Below are positions 33,757-45,742 of a DNA stretch of 64,000 bases, in pieces. This stretch comes from Choanephora cucurbitarum. Its lineage: Eukaryota; Mucoromycota; Mucoromycetes; Mucorales; Choanephoraceae. Position numbers and translations under genes: made by a program. The stretch covers positions 1 to 64,000 of the forward strand of contig JAIWNI010000007.1 in assembly GCA_025331435.1 (NCBI GenBank). The letters are read 5' to 3'. Every line of letters begins with the position of its first letter. Position 1 is the stretch's first letter. The notes under the pieces are model-generated. The model did no database searches. It was given only the letters and a program-made list of their open reading frames with translations, and had not been told where the DNA came from.

Positions 33757-36700
33757 ATTAACAAATGCGCAAGAAAGAAATCTAGATGATCATGTCAGCA
33801 TCTGGGTTCAAGTAGCAAGGACAACCTCCTTCCAACATTAGCTGTTTAGCTTCTTTCCTTGCATCCTTCGATTAGACAAATGAAAGGTAGATAGCTATGA
33901 ACATCATATGTGGATAGATGGATGGATGGATGGACATGGATATTTTACCTGTTGCAAAGAAGAGGAGGTTCTCTATTGTGCACCACATAGAATTTAAAGT
34001 AATCTGGCTCCTTCCCCCCAACTGTCAAAAAAATCGACTAAGCCACTTGGAATTTTGAATTTTGACAAATCAAAAAAGACAGCTAGATCCACTGTAAAAT
34101 TGTAAGCAATTGCTATTTGTAACATTAAAAAGAAGCGAGCTTTAGTGTTATTTCAAAGGATCTACTTATCGTCTTCCCCACATATGATATGTATTCATCA
34201 TTAGTTCTGCTTTAACGTCTTCCTATGAAGTTTTTCTTTTTGGATGCTGAGAACTTAAAAGAAGAAAGCCGTATCATCTGTAAAAATAAAGTAATCATAA
34301 AAGAGGTTTCCGTAAAACTTGTTGTTGTCAACAGCTGTATTAAAGTTTGCTTAAAAGAAGATCAATAAAACAAAAGGGGTTCTCCTAAAAAGGAAACTCT
34401 CGGTTTTGATAATTATGCACTCCTTTTTTTATGCGCTTCCTCATGTGTTGTCACGATGAATTCATCTATTCATTTCACGAAACAAATTTACGAGAATCAC
34501 TTGAAAACCTGTGTTCGATATCTTTAAGGAGCTTCGATATTTACAAAACTAACGATTTATTGATTTTTTTATCTCTATGGATACTTAATGAAGCCTACTG
34601 TAGAAGACGTACTGTTGTAATTTCTTGGTCAAAAAAGTCCTTAGAAGTATGGTTGTTTAATAGCGACTACACCTTTTCTATCAGCTCAAATGACGAATGA
34701 GTTGCATTTATTCAATTTTCAATGCACATTTTACTGTCACTCAAGCCTTCTCTAGAAATAATGCTTGCTACTGAAACAACCACATGTCTAACACTATAAA
34801 AGAAATTGTTTGAAGAAGCAGCTGACATGGTTAAAAACAATTCTTTAACTACCTTTGTCAAAAAGTTTTTTTTTTTCTTCTAGGTAGGCTTTGATTATTT
34901 TGTGTCATTTAGACTCTGATGCTTCTTCTCTTTAAAGTCTGACTTGTTGGAAAGAGATATCAAAAGTATGTCTCAATCAGCAAAGCCAGCTACAGTCATA
35001 CTCTCCTCTGAATCTTAATTAAGTTGGTTGTTGACCCTTTAAGAGTTGATGATATCGCCATGTATTAGTACTTGGATATCCTGCTGTTAGAATCAGACAA
35101 CTTTTTGCTAAAGGATACACTTCACTTTGCATATGACCATGTCAGTGATTTCTTTGGCGTTTTAAAGACGCTAGACGACATCATCAAGCAAAACTGCAGA
35201 GCAAAACTCAGCCCCGTTATGCGCTTGAGAATTCCCTTTGTTCATGCCAGAGATGACTCATGTATAGACGATACAGTAACAGCAAACCTATGCTTATTAT
35301 TTTGATCTTTCTGGAGAACAAATATAGTTAAGGGACCTTGAGATTTGTAGTGAAGCGCTATCGAAAAGGAGCATAAAAAACTAAAGTGAGTGCTGATTTA
35401 AGCCTAAAAGATACAGATGAAGGTCTTCTTTCCTTTATGAATGATTGTATCAAGGATTCAGTCTGGGGAGTCCACTACGGCATATTGATGCCTGAAGAAG
35501 TAGAAGAATATGTACAGTCAACAAACAAATTCATAGTTTTGAACAAGAGTTTTAGTTTGGTTTGTTATCTCACTTATCATCAACTAATTTTCCTATACTA
35601 TGTCTCTTCTTTTTTGTTCAATGACTGCTTTAACAACTACAATCTTGGAAGTTGATCAAGAAATGAAAAGAAAAGGTTCTGAAGGGTGCAAGTGAGCATA
35701 CAGATGCACTAGAAGAAGAAAGGCAAATATCAAAAAGATAATGCACGATAAAACAAACGGCTATCACGGTAATGGGTCGGTATACCCATTACACCTTGAT
35801 TGAATCTTGAGCTTTTGTTAGAGACTTGGCGCTGTTACTGTTCACATCGCAGCTCTTGATGTTGTAGAGCGTTTCCCTATTCGAAGAGAGCAGCGGTAGG
35901 AGCGTTGCCTTCTTTTTTATTATTCATATTATCTTTATCTCTATACAAACAAAACATCTTTACTTCTAAAGCCACATAATAAGAAAAAAATGTATGTTCA
36001 AAGTCCAGAAAGAACAAAAAATGAAAATAAGAATAGGCAACCAACACAACACGAAGGACAGCAGAACGAAGATAGCAACACCTATGTATTGCCATGCAGC
36101 ATGGGACTTTTCATCGAAGCAAGGATAGCTTTTAGGTGTCATTCACAATTATTGAACACGAGACTAATAGGCCTTCCGAGTCCTTCAGCAGCAGAGGCTA
36201 CCAGTCCGTGTTCACCTTGTAGCGTACTCATAAATGTTGATAAAGAGCTCAAAAATTTCAATTTGCCTCCACCATAGTTTGAGTTCGCAGTAATTTGGTT
36301 GCTCAGGCCAAAATGACATATGATAAAACAGTTGAAGAACACAAGTTAGTAATGAAACTATAGTCTACAAAGAACTTTTATTACGCCAATGCCACGTATA
36401 TACGAGGAACATTTTGGATACAAACTATTCCGCAATCTATTAGCTAGATAAAGACATTCTTATCTAACTTTTGTCATAACTTAAAATATAAGGTTCCGCT
36501 ATAATTTGTGCCATGAGTTTTTTCTTTAGGATTAGATCCCTGAGACGACGATGGCTGCCAATTGAGCGAAGTGAAAAGATTGGCTAGCTATCCTAAAACT
36601 CAATGGTGTATTTAGTCAGGGTCTTAATTCAGATCCTCAACGAATTGAGTTTGAAAATTCGACCAATATTTTTGGTAAAGTGACAAACTGAAACTGGAAG

Positions 36701-37691
36701 CACTATAATGCGAGGTTTCATTTTTTCGGAATAAACCGTCTTTCTGCACTTCTAGACTTTCTTTAGGCTTAATGATGTATGCTTCTTTTTCTTTTCTTCT
36801 CTTTATCCTTGCTTATGCCTTCTTTGTTTGTGTTTTTTATTGACTCAATATTGTGCGATGTAATCTGGTAGCGAAACAGGAAAAAAAAACATAGTCTGAA
36901 GGCTGTTGATTTTTATTGAGATAGGGCACTACAATACGCCTTCTTTGTACAATGTAGTTGATAGATCTGATAATCTGAAGGAGCTTTGGAATGAGGTTAC
37001 AATTGAATGCAAAGAAAGGATAAAAGCGGAGATGAGTTCTTAATTTGTTTACGATAGTTTCCATTCAATTGACTAGATAGCTCTAAACGTTTCCGGATAC
37101 AGTATAGCTGCTATCAACTTCACATTTTTTTGCTTTCTGTTATCTTTTGACACTCTAGACTACGCGATCTGATGCTGTCCTTTTTGCCATCATGTCATTT
37201 TTTCGAAGTAGATTAGCAACTGATTTGTGGCTATTGTTTACTCAATAACCTTTAACCGTTTCAACTCCGCATGAAATTGCAGGATTTCAATCAAACTTGA
37301 AGTAGCAAAAGAGCAAATGGTATTCGATAATGTCTTTTCAAGAAAGCCATTCAGAGATTTTGGAGATGAGTGAGATGAACTATCTTCTATGATGGTTTAT
37401 TAAGCACTGCTTGATTTGATATGATGAGATAAGAAAACGTCAAACGATTTTTTTAACTGATTTATGCTGTCATTGAATAGTATTTCTTAATAGGGTGGAT
37501 AAACGCTGGACCGGTAAATCAAAAAGAAATGAAAACCGTATATAGATCAGAAAGGACGATCTCGAAAGACGCCTAAAAGTAAAGAGTGTTTGAATTTCCT
37601 TATAAATAACGACATTTTTTCTTCTTTTGACATTTTATAACTCTATTACTTCTATTTTATTTTACACTTTAGTTCTATTTTTTGATACAAG
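33757..37691. other. Gene-poor region, possible faint relics
   Basis: No gene is supported in 3.9 kb. A GGAT tetranucleotide repeat lies near 33910-33935. Two plus-strand frames at 35072-35305 and 35386-35655 read somewhat like protein (for example LHFAYDHVSDFFGVLKTLDD and GLLSFMNDCIKDSVWGVHYG) with stops between them. They may be pieces of one dead gene of unknown family. Open frames on both strands at 35990-36340 could not be assigned. The end of the interval contains the promoter of the MFS gene. Confidence 0.5.
37601..37608 (+). promoter_or_regulatory. TATA box of DHA1-type MFS gene
   Basis: TATAAATA lies 85-91 bp before the ATG at 37692, followed by a T/C-rich leader. Position and context match other genes in the window. 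Confidence 0.5.
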
Positions 37692-39454
37692 ATGTCAAAT
37701 CTAATACCATCCAGCTCCTCTAGTACATTGAATGAAAAAGATTCCTATGACAAAGACTGTCATGGAAACTTGAAGGATAACAAATCAAGCACAGTTCGTG
37801 ATAGCTATGCGATTAAAGAACCTTCGCCTGACCAAGAACTAGAAGCCTATCGAGAAAAAATCCGAGAACAGTTGCCTCCTGGTGTTTTGGCCACAAAAAC
37901 ACTTTCTATACAGCCATACCCTTCTCATCACACAGACCTAGAGGCAGTTGCATCCCGTATGTTGTCAAGACATTCTCATAAGCAAGAAGTGGTACGCTAT
38001 GTCAACTGGGAAGAAAATGATCCTGAATGCCCTTACAATTGGAATGCTTCATTTCGTTGGGCTTACACAATAGTGGTTGCTGGTCTGGTTGTCTCTGCTG
38101 CCTTTGGCTCCTCAGTTATTACTGGTCATATGTATGGTGTTGTTGATTCTTTTGGTTGTACTCAAGAAGTAGCTATTCTTCAGGTATCCCTCATGGTATT
38201 TGGTTTTATGATTGGTCCTCTTCTTTGGTCTCCATTGTCTGAAATCTACGGACGCAAGCCTATTTATGTCATTGCTCTTGGAATTTATACTATCTTCAAC
38301 ATTCCTTGTGCTGTTGCTCGCAATATTGAAACAGTCTTGGTCTGCCGTTTCTTCTCTGGTTTCTTTGCTTCTGTTGCGCTAACCTTGGCTGGTGGATCAA
38401 TTTCTGATCTTTTCCCTACTGAAACTCGCGGTAACGCAATTGCTTACTTTGCCGCTGCTCCTTATGCTGGACCGGTATTAGGGCCAATTGTTGGTGGATG
38501 GATCAATGTTGGTACTGGTAATTGGAGATGGATTTATTGGGTAAGTCTTTTTCTTTGTTTCTAAAGAAAGAAAAAAAATACTGGTTTGATTACTAAATAA
38601 CAATGTTTTGATTGAAATAGGTCAACATGATTTTTGCAGGTGTCATATGGATTATCATTTGTTTCTTACCAGAGACATATCATCCCAAGCTGTTAGCCGA
38701 GAGAGCCAAAAAACTGCGAAAGGAAACCGGGGATCCTAGTTATGTCACAGTAGAAGAAGAAATCCCTATTTCGTTCTCTGAAATTGTTCAAACAAACCTG
38801 ATCCGACCTTTCCTTATGTTGGCTACCGAGCCTATTCTTTTACTTATGTCTCTTTACGTTGCAATCATTTATGCTCTGTTATATGCTTTCTTTTTTGCAT
38901 ATCCTATTGTCTTCGGTGAAGTCCATCATATGAACGATGGCGAAATAGGTTTAACTTTTATTGGTATTCTTATCGGTGCTGCTATTGCTTTGTTGGTGAC
39001 GCCTCGCTTCGAAAGTGTCTATTTGAGAACAATTGAGAAAAGAGGTAGGCCTTTGCCTGAAGATCGTTTGCCTGGTATGATGTTTGCTGCTCCCTGGGTC
39101 CCTATCTCCTTATTTATCTTCGCTTGGACATCTTTTCCATGGTGCCATTGGATTGGTCCTACTATATCTGGTATTCCTTTCGGTTTTGGCATGGTCTTGC
39201 TTTATTATGCTGCTAATAATTACATAATTGATTGCTTCCCTCGCTATGTGACATCTGCCTTGGCTGCAAAGACACTAGTTCGTTCGGGTTCTGGTGCTGC
39301 TTTTCCTTTGTTTATCAACCAAATGTATCATGGGCTAGGAAATCAATGGGCAAGTACTCTTTTGGCTTTCATCTCCTTAGCCATTGTGCCTATTCCCTTC
39401 TTCTTTTATAAATGGGGTGCCTCCATTCGCGCCAAATCCAAGAGTGCTTCTTGA
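37692..39454 (+). CDS. MFS transporter, DHA1 drug:H+ antiporter type
   Basis: Two exons (37692-38540, 38621-39454) give 560 residues. A long hydrophilic N-terminus (about 115 residues) precedes 12 predicted membrane spans with a central cytosolic loop. Features of the fungal DHA1 (polyamine/multidrug) group are NWEENDPECPYNWNASFRW before helix 1, the motif-A loop PLSEIYGRKPIYVIALG, and APYAGPVLGPIVGGWI in helix 5. The loop after helix 6 has ICFLPETYHPKLLAERAKKL, also typical. It probably exports drugs or polyamines at the plasma membrane by proton antiport. The substrate cannot be told. Confidence 0.92.
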
Positions 39455-40559
39455 TTGCGCTCAATCTTGACCTTATTCGTATAGACGCTTTTCTTCTTTC
39501 TCAATTGCGATCTATCATTCTATTTATATTTTAATCATTTTTTTGCATAATATCAACATTTCATTCAATTCAAAAAGTCATAATAATGCTTCCTTTAATC
39601 ATCTTACATTAATAAATAGTTACTCTATTACTTTGATTATGTTTTAAGTTTTTATCTTATTGATTTCATCCTGAAACAATAAAGTTATGCGAATCAAAAA
39701 TCATAAGGGGAATCAAACGATTGATAAGTGGCAAGAATTGCTATGAAAGTATAGGCTTTTATTAGCTCAGTAAGGCAGTCATTCAACCGTTAGATATGCA
39801 AAAAATTAGTATTTATGTTGACTTAAATAAGCATTCTGTAACAATACTTGAGTTTCATTAGTCTAGTATATAGTCTTTCACTTGACCTCAAATCTGTTGA
39901 TACGAGTATGACATTATTGTTGAAATATACTAATGGCTGATAAAAAAAGCATGAATTACTGACAATGTCCATAGAGTAAGAGTGTTTTTCTCTTTAATGT
40001 AGTACGAATTCATTAAACTACAATGACGAAGTGACTGAAAAGCACTATTTTAATGCATTCAATGAAAACAAGAAACGTTTACAAAGAAGTTTAGATTAAA
40101 AGTGACAACAACAAGCATGAAGTTGTTACTGTAATTAAACATGCTTGGCTTGTTTGATGGAGTGTCATGCAAAATACAATTTGATATGTTTTTGCAGGAT
40201 TACAACAGGAGGCGCTAAGATAGATTTCGATGTTTTTTTTGCCATTTATATATGTTAAGAGCACAATCTACCAATAACAAGCGAACCATTGTGTTGGTAA
40301 AGGAGAAGAAAGAATATTTATTAGTGAAACAATACAACGTATAAATGTCTAGTACAGGGTTTATATCTGAGTGCTCAAAAAGCAATTTAGTCCTCCTATT
40401 TTATATGTGTATTCCACCTTAATTCAAACAACCTCCTTGATTTTCCTCTTCTTGTCTCCTGTATTTCGAAGCTTCATTTGACACTCGACTTATAAAAATA
40501 ATCATAGTTGGTTGATTGATCTTTTATTGTTTTTTTTTGCGTCTATCTAAAATTAAAAA
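39455..40559. other. Intergenic, AT-rich
   Basis: About 1.1 kb without a supportable gene. It contains the 3' region of the MFS gene and, at the right end, the leader and TATAAAAATA (40491-40500) of the arrestin-like gene. No relics or repeats were recognised. Confidence 0.6.
40491..40500 (+). promoter_or_regulatory. TATA box of arrestin-like gene
   Basis: TATAAAAATA begins 69 bp before the ATG at 40560 and is followed by a T-rich leader. Confidence 0.5.
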
Positions 40560-42269
40560 ATGCTAAGCTGTTGTCAAGAGACTGAGTCCTTTCATCCAAC
40601 TACCTCTCAAGATTGTACGGAGCTGATGTTGAATAATTCAATTATTCAATATAGTCCAACAACAAAAGACTTACCGAAGATTAATGTGATGTTAGATCTT
40701 CCTCATTCTGATGGATATGTACCAACTTATTGGCCTGGCCAAAGTATCTCTGGTCAGCTTAATATGAAACTGCCAACGGCTATCAAAGTGACTCATTTAC
40801 GGATCACTCTGTTTGGGAATGTACAAGTACATGGTGATCTTCCAGAATTGCCTGTATCTAATGGATTGTTTGATTACCATCAAAATCAACAGCTAGTAAA
40901 CACAGGATTGCGAGTCATGAAAAAGACTACTACAAATCAGCAAGATGAACAAGGAGAGCAAACAGCAGACAATTGTATGGAACGCGAAAGTGGAGATGCT
41001 CAGCAATCAAGTGAAATTAGTCGAAATCAGTTTGACACAATGCCCATATACGATTCAAATGATCACACACTTATCTTAGATAATGGCCGAGCAGACCATC
41101 ACTTTAACCTTACAATCAAGCCTAAGAAGTCATCAGAGGACCGTCACATAGAGAGTCTAATAAAGAAGATTGCTACTGCTGAAAATTTCTCGAACCAGTG
41201 TCATGGAATTCTCATAAACCCCGAAGCAAATGGCCTTCAAAATAGTGTTGGCCAAAACACGTATGATTTGAGTGCAAGCACACATCAAATTGCATTTTCA
41301 ATACAAATCCCAACGACACGCAAACTACCAGGTACATTTAGCCATCCAAATTATCCGATTACATATCGAGTCATTGCTATTATGAGATGCTTTCGCCAAA
41401 CCGAAACAGGAGAACAGGTGGATACGGTTGTGTATCATACAATCCGAGTTCGACTAGAAGCAGTTAATGATGTCAATAGCGGGTCGCTTGGCTCACCTAT
41501 TCAGATTCTTCCTGCGTACCAATGTGTCAGAAATAACGGTTCATTCAAAAATCGTATATGCACTTACTTTCTATCCTCTTCATCTGTTTTGACAGATTGG
41601 GCTTGCAAGTCACTAAGCTATCATCAACAGTACCAGAATTCAGAGCGAATCTCAAGAAACAAACCATGCTATTCTTCTTACTTGCAGCTATGTCCTAATC
41701 TACCACGACAGGCATTTAAACGTTCTCAAGAAATACCGTTAGTATTGTTATTAAAAAACTATGCCATCAGCCATTTTAAGATATCAACTGTTCAGGTCTT
41801 CGTGCAACTTGTCAGACGAATCAACATGACATGTAGTGTCAATGAAGAAGTGGAATCAATAGTGCTTCAGTCTTACACAGCTGTTGTCCATTGCTCTCAA
41901 CAACCAGCATCACATTCATTTTTCAAGAACAGTAGTATACACCTTGATCTCTCGCAAATAACAAAGGTTCCTAATGATTGTGTTTGTACTACCCCTCCAA
42001 GTGTAACAAAAGATATATTTGAGATTTCTTACAGCCTTAAAGTCAAGTTGAGCGTCTTGGGTGCTAGCTTCAAACAAGAAAGCAATTTGCGACGGAACAG
42101 CATCAGTGTTGGTCCTGCTACCGAAGACTTGTATATAGCAGTATCCAAACAACACATTGCATCTTATGATGAAGTTCATCCAACTGTTGATTCCGTAGAA
42201 GGACACAAGCAAAAATGCTATAATATTTATGTCAAGCCAATTCCTATAGTGATAGGAAATGTAGATTAA
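40560..42269 (+). CDS. Arrestin-like (alpha-arrestin family) protein
   Basis: A single intronless frame of 569 residues. The N-terminal domain has an arrestin-N style start (INVMLDLPHSDGYVPTYWPG, GQLNMKLPTAIKVTHLRITL). A long low-complexity insertion (about 120-170) follows, then IPTTRKLPGTFSHPNYPITY, the typical edge of the first beta-sandwich. The second half carries arrestin-C-like strands (IPLVLLLKNYAISHFKISTV). Fungal alpha-arrestins adapt Rsp5-type ubiquitin ligases to transporters. No clear PPxY motif is seen, so ligase binding is uncertain. It converges with the ACS-type MFS gene, with 115 bp between stops. Confidence 0.75.
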   Translation: MLSCCQETESFHPTTSQDCTELMLNNSIIQYSPTTKDLPKINVMLDLPHSDGYVPTYWPGQSISGQLNMKLPTAIKVTHLRITLFGNVQVHGDLPELPVSNGLFDYHQNQQLVNTGLRVMKKTTTNQQDEQGEQTADNCMERESGDAQQSSEISRNQFDTMPIYDSNDHTLILDNGRADHHFNLTIKPKKSSEDRHIESLIKKIATAENFSNQCHGILINPEANGLQNSVGQNTYDLSASTHQIAFSIQIPTTRKLPGTFSHPNYPITYRVIAIMRCFRQTETGEQVDTVVYHTIRVRLEAVNDVNSGSLGSPIQILPAYQCVRNNGSFKNRICTYFLSSSSVLTDWACKSLSYHQQYQNSERISRNKPCYSSYLQLCPNLPRQAFKRSQEIPLVLLLKNYAISHFKISTVQVFVQLVRRINMTCSVNEEVESIVLQSYTAVVHCSQQPASHSFFKNSSIHLDLSQITKVPNDCVCTTPPSVTKDIFEISYSLKVKLSVLGASFKQESNLRRNSISVGPATEDLYIAVSKQHIASYDEVHPTVDSVEGHKQKCYNIYVKPIPIVIGNVD

Positions 42270-42384
42270 AAAAGATAGTTTACAAAAACAAAAATTAATA
42301 TTTAATGCTATATGCAAAAAAACAGCTGAAGTTATCTTGATCATTATTCTGTTTGTAAATAAATAGTTTATGAAATTGTCTAGA

Positions 42385-44285
42385 CTATAATCTGTATCGA
42401 AAATGGAGCCCATGATTTCCTATATTTTTGTTTTCTTGCATGTATTCCTTCTGCTCAAGGGAAGACATGTTGTTCCATACTATTTTACGCTGTTTGTTGG
42501 TTAGCTTATATCTTGTCTTTTGAAACAGGAACAACAGAATTGTAATCACACACAAAGCCATATTGATCTTATTCCCTTGTCGAAATCTTGGTGCATCCGA
42601 TGCCTCTGATAAAACATGGTTAAATGTACAAATAGCTTGTGGCACTTCAAACTGACTTACGGTAGATCTGAGATCCAGGAACACCGTTGATATTGGCAGC
42701 TGCTATTACTGCTGCTAAAGCCAATGTTCGTTTCCCAAAAGGCGCCAGATTTGACGACATCCAAGCTATTTGCATTCCATGCCATGATGGAGATGAGGCA
42801 GTGAAGAGCGCTGAAAAATACAGTGGCCATCTTCCTACGTCATCCGGCAGGTATTCCAGTAACGCAAAACCAGCTAAAGCCCAGGCACTTCCAATTAAAG
42901 CATGCATTGCAACATTACCTCTTTTATCTGAGCTTTGTGCGATGATGATTGAAAAAATTAAGCCTATGATGTACGAAGGCGCTGTGAGTAGATTTGCTGT
43001 TGTCGTAGAGAAACCAGCTTCTTTTATTATGCTTGGTAAGTAGTTTTGGATAGGCGTGTTTGGCATCATACTGATGTTTGATAGATGAAGTTAGCTGTCT
43101 ATCAGTGAAAAAAGTGAAAGATGCAAATGTATAAAGAAAACAAACAAACCCAAGAAATGTGATTAGTAAATGAACCCAAAGATTGAAATCACCAAGTGCA
43201 TTACAGACGTCCTGTTTAGTAATCGGGTTTTGATGCTCCTTCTTCGTAGCATCATCTCTAACTATTCTTTGAATGGCAATCTTGATTTGTCTTTTTGTTA
43301 GCCAGCCATCACCTCCTCTCAACTTGCCATGAGTCTGGCTCGGAGAAGAAGGCAGATATAAGCTATACAGCAATTCCTTATTATAATCGCAAATCTTACT
43401 ACTCTATTTAACTTACAATGCGATTAGCCCAACAATATGTGTTGCAACACCGTCAACTATAAAAAGCCACTTCCATCCTTCAAGACCATAGATACCTCGC
43501 ATCCTAAATACACCAAATGAGATCATCCCTGACACAGAAGATGCTAGTGCCTGCGAAGCCCAAAACCAAGCTAATCGAGTTGCTAATTCTTGTGTTTTAT
43601 ACCATAGTGACATATAACTCAAGCAAGCGGGTATGAACCCAGCTTCTGTGATTGCTATCAATGTTCTCACGATCATAAAGCCATTGAAGTCCTTTTTGAC
43701 TTGGTAAGAAACACATATAACAAGATACCATTTCTATAGCATAGAAAAGCAACCAACAGCAACTTACATGAATTAAAGCATGCGCCCAAGTAACAACTGC
43801 CCAAGATGTCATTAAAATTGGAATCCAGAGGTGTGGTCCAACAGATTTGGAAATCGCATTAGAAGGAAAAGTAAAAACGGTAAATACAAAATGATACACC
43901 GAGATTCCCATGTTGACGCCATCGTTTGTAAAGCCAAGATCGTTTGCCAAATTATCTGAGATTGCATTGGCTTTTCTTTTCATAAGTAAACAAAGCAGAA
44001 GAACTATTGCTCAATATACTTACACAAATTGGTTCGATCCATATTCAAGACAAAAGTCATCAATAAAATGAAAGGCATCAGATTGCTGTCTAATATGCTT
44101 ATTACTTGTTTCTCTTCATGCTCAGTCCATTGGAATTCTTCGTCATCAACATATTCATTAGTAGCTATTGGGATATCCTTTTTTTTCTCCCTAGCTGCTT
44201 GAATGCCTTCTATTGCTTGATATGATTTGCGACAAATTGAAGCAGGTTCTCGAGTTGATAAGGGAGCCTTGCTTTTCAACTGCAT
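42385..44285 (-). CDS. MFS transporter, allantoate/vitamin permease (ACS) type
   Basis: Six minus-strand exons (44024-44285, 43768-43970, 43417-43691, 43150-43362, 42661-43070, 42385-42605) give about 527 residues. Family signs are LNMDRTNLSNAISDNLANDL after helix 1, TLIAITEAGFIPACL, and YLPSSPSQTHG with GWLT in the central loop. MMPNTPIQNYLPSII in the second half and YQASDAPRFRQGN before the last helix complete the pattern of the anion:cation symporter family (Dal5/allantoate, pantothenate, nicotinate carriers). The protein begins at the ATG at 44283-44285; a longer GTG-started frame was rejected. It probably imports an organic anion or vitamin. The substrate is unknown. Confidence 0.88.
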
Positions 44286-45742
44286 TGATTGATTTTTTTG
44301 AGCGATAGCGGAAGAAAAAGATAAGAAGTGAAAACAAAACACAAGAATATTGTATCTAATAAGTCTACCTGCGTACTGTCAATTCGCTATTCATTACAAC
44401 TAAGACGCAATTCGATACATCCACCATTGTCTGACTTTGAATGTCACAAGTCAGGCTGTTAGAGCACTTGACTAATTTTTTGATCACTTCAACATATCGC
44501 GCAAGCATATGTGTTATTGTTTGTCATAAGAGTTCCCTTTATATTGATTGCTTTCTCTAAGTCTCTTATCTCTATAGTATAGATGAGTGCATTTAATTTT
44601 GAGTACCTCAAGAAAACAGAAACTAGTTTTGCTATTGCATACACGCAATTGCTAAAGCACGCTTGCAGTTGGATTAAACGATATATGCATAAAAGCTCTG
44701 ATTGACATTAAGCCATGTAGTGGTACTCTTTTTCGCAAATCGGATAGATCGTCGTTAAAAAAAGATAGGTCATTGTATATTCATGTCTTTCTGAACCAAG
44801 CAAAGGTCTTTGGTGAAGAAGTACAAGAAAGGTAGAGCATTTAGACCTTGTACAAAAAAAAGCGTCTCACGTCTGATTGCCTTTTTGTTGCGTATATCAT
44901 ATTTGACGGTACAATGCCAATTTCTTTCCTTGAAGTATATGGTAGATATGAAAACGCTTGACAAAATAGCAAAACGTTGCTCTTCATACACGCGATAGCT
45001 TGGTTACTGCAACCCAACCTCGGCACTAAGAGACTAATCTAACTTAAATGCGGGAAGCATGTCTTTGACATGATAGCTCCATTTGATGTTTTTTACACAA
45101 GACTTTTATGATGTCTCGAGAAATCGTGTATGACAATCTTTTTCATGCAGATGGTCAATAATCCACAAAGCTCCTCTCCCTCGATATACAAACAAAAAAG
45201 GTCTTTATAAACCATCTCTAAAACCCGCTTTGTCAATAATCTTGGACTATAAAGCCTGTTCCTGAATTAGTATCTTTTTCTTCTGTATGTTGAAATATCT
45301 TTTTTGATCAAATATAAGCTAGAAAAGATTTGTTGTAAACCTGCTATTGGGGTCATCAAACAAAGCTATGCTCATTGACATCGCGTGTTTAACACAAAAA
45401 ACTCGCTTGTAAACTTCTTTCAAGATTCAGCAATTGTGAGAATGGCAAAAATTTGAGTGTATCTTTTCGTAGCTGTTTCGCAAGCTTTATAAGATTAACA
45501 CAAGTTTCGTTAAAACAATGATTTGTTCGATCTCTTTTGCCCCGATGTCTGGCAGTGACGGTGTGCCAGGCGCGACGTCATTAAACGCGGAGTGCAAAGA
45601 GCTGAGAATTACCTGAACTGGGGTTGATTCCGCTTAGATTTGTAGCAAACTTTTTTTTTCTTCAACATTTCTTTCTTGTTCGCTTAAACCCCCAACTCTT
45701 CTCTAACAAACCACCCCCCTCTTTTCTTTTTTAAACCGGTTA
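44286..45742. other. Intergenic, promoter of complex I gene at right end
   Basis: No gene is supported in 1.46 kb. Near the right end a GC-richer patch (45540-45610) contains CGACGTCA at 45573-45580, one base from a palindromic CRE/ATF site, and a TGACG half-site at 45556-45560. A long pyrimidine tract precedes the start codon at 45743. Binding is inferred only. Confidence 0.45.
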
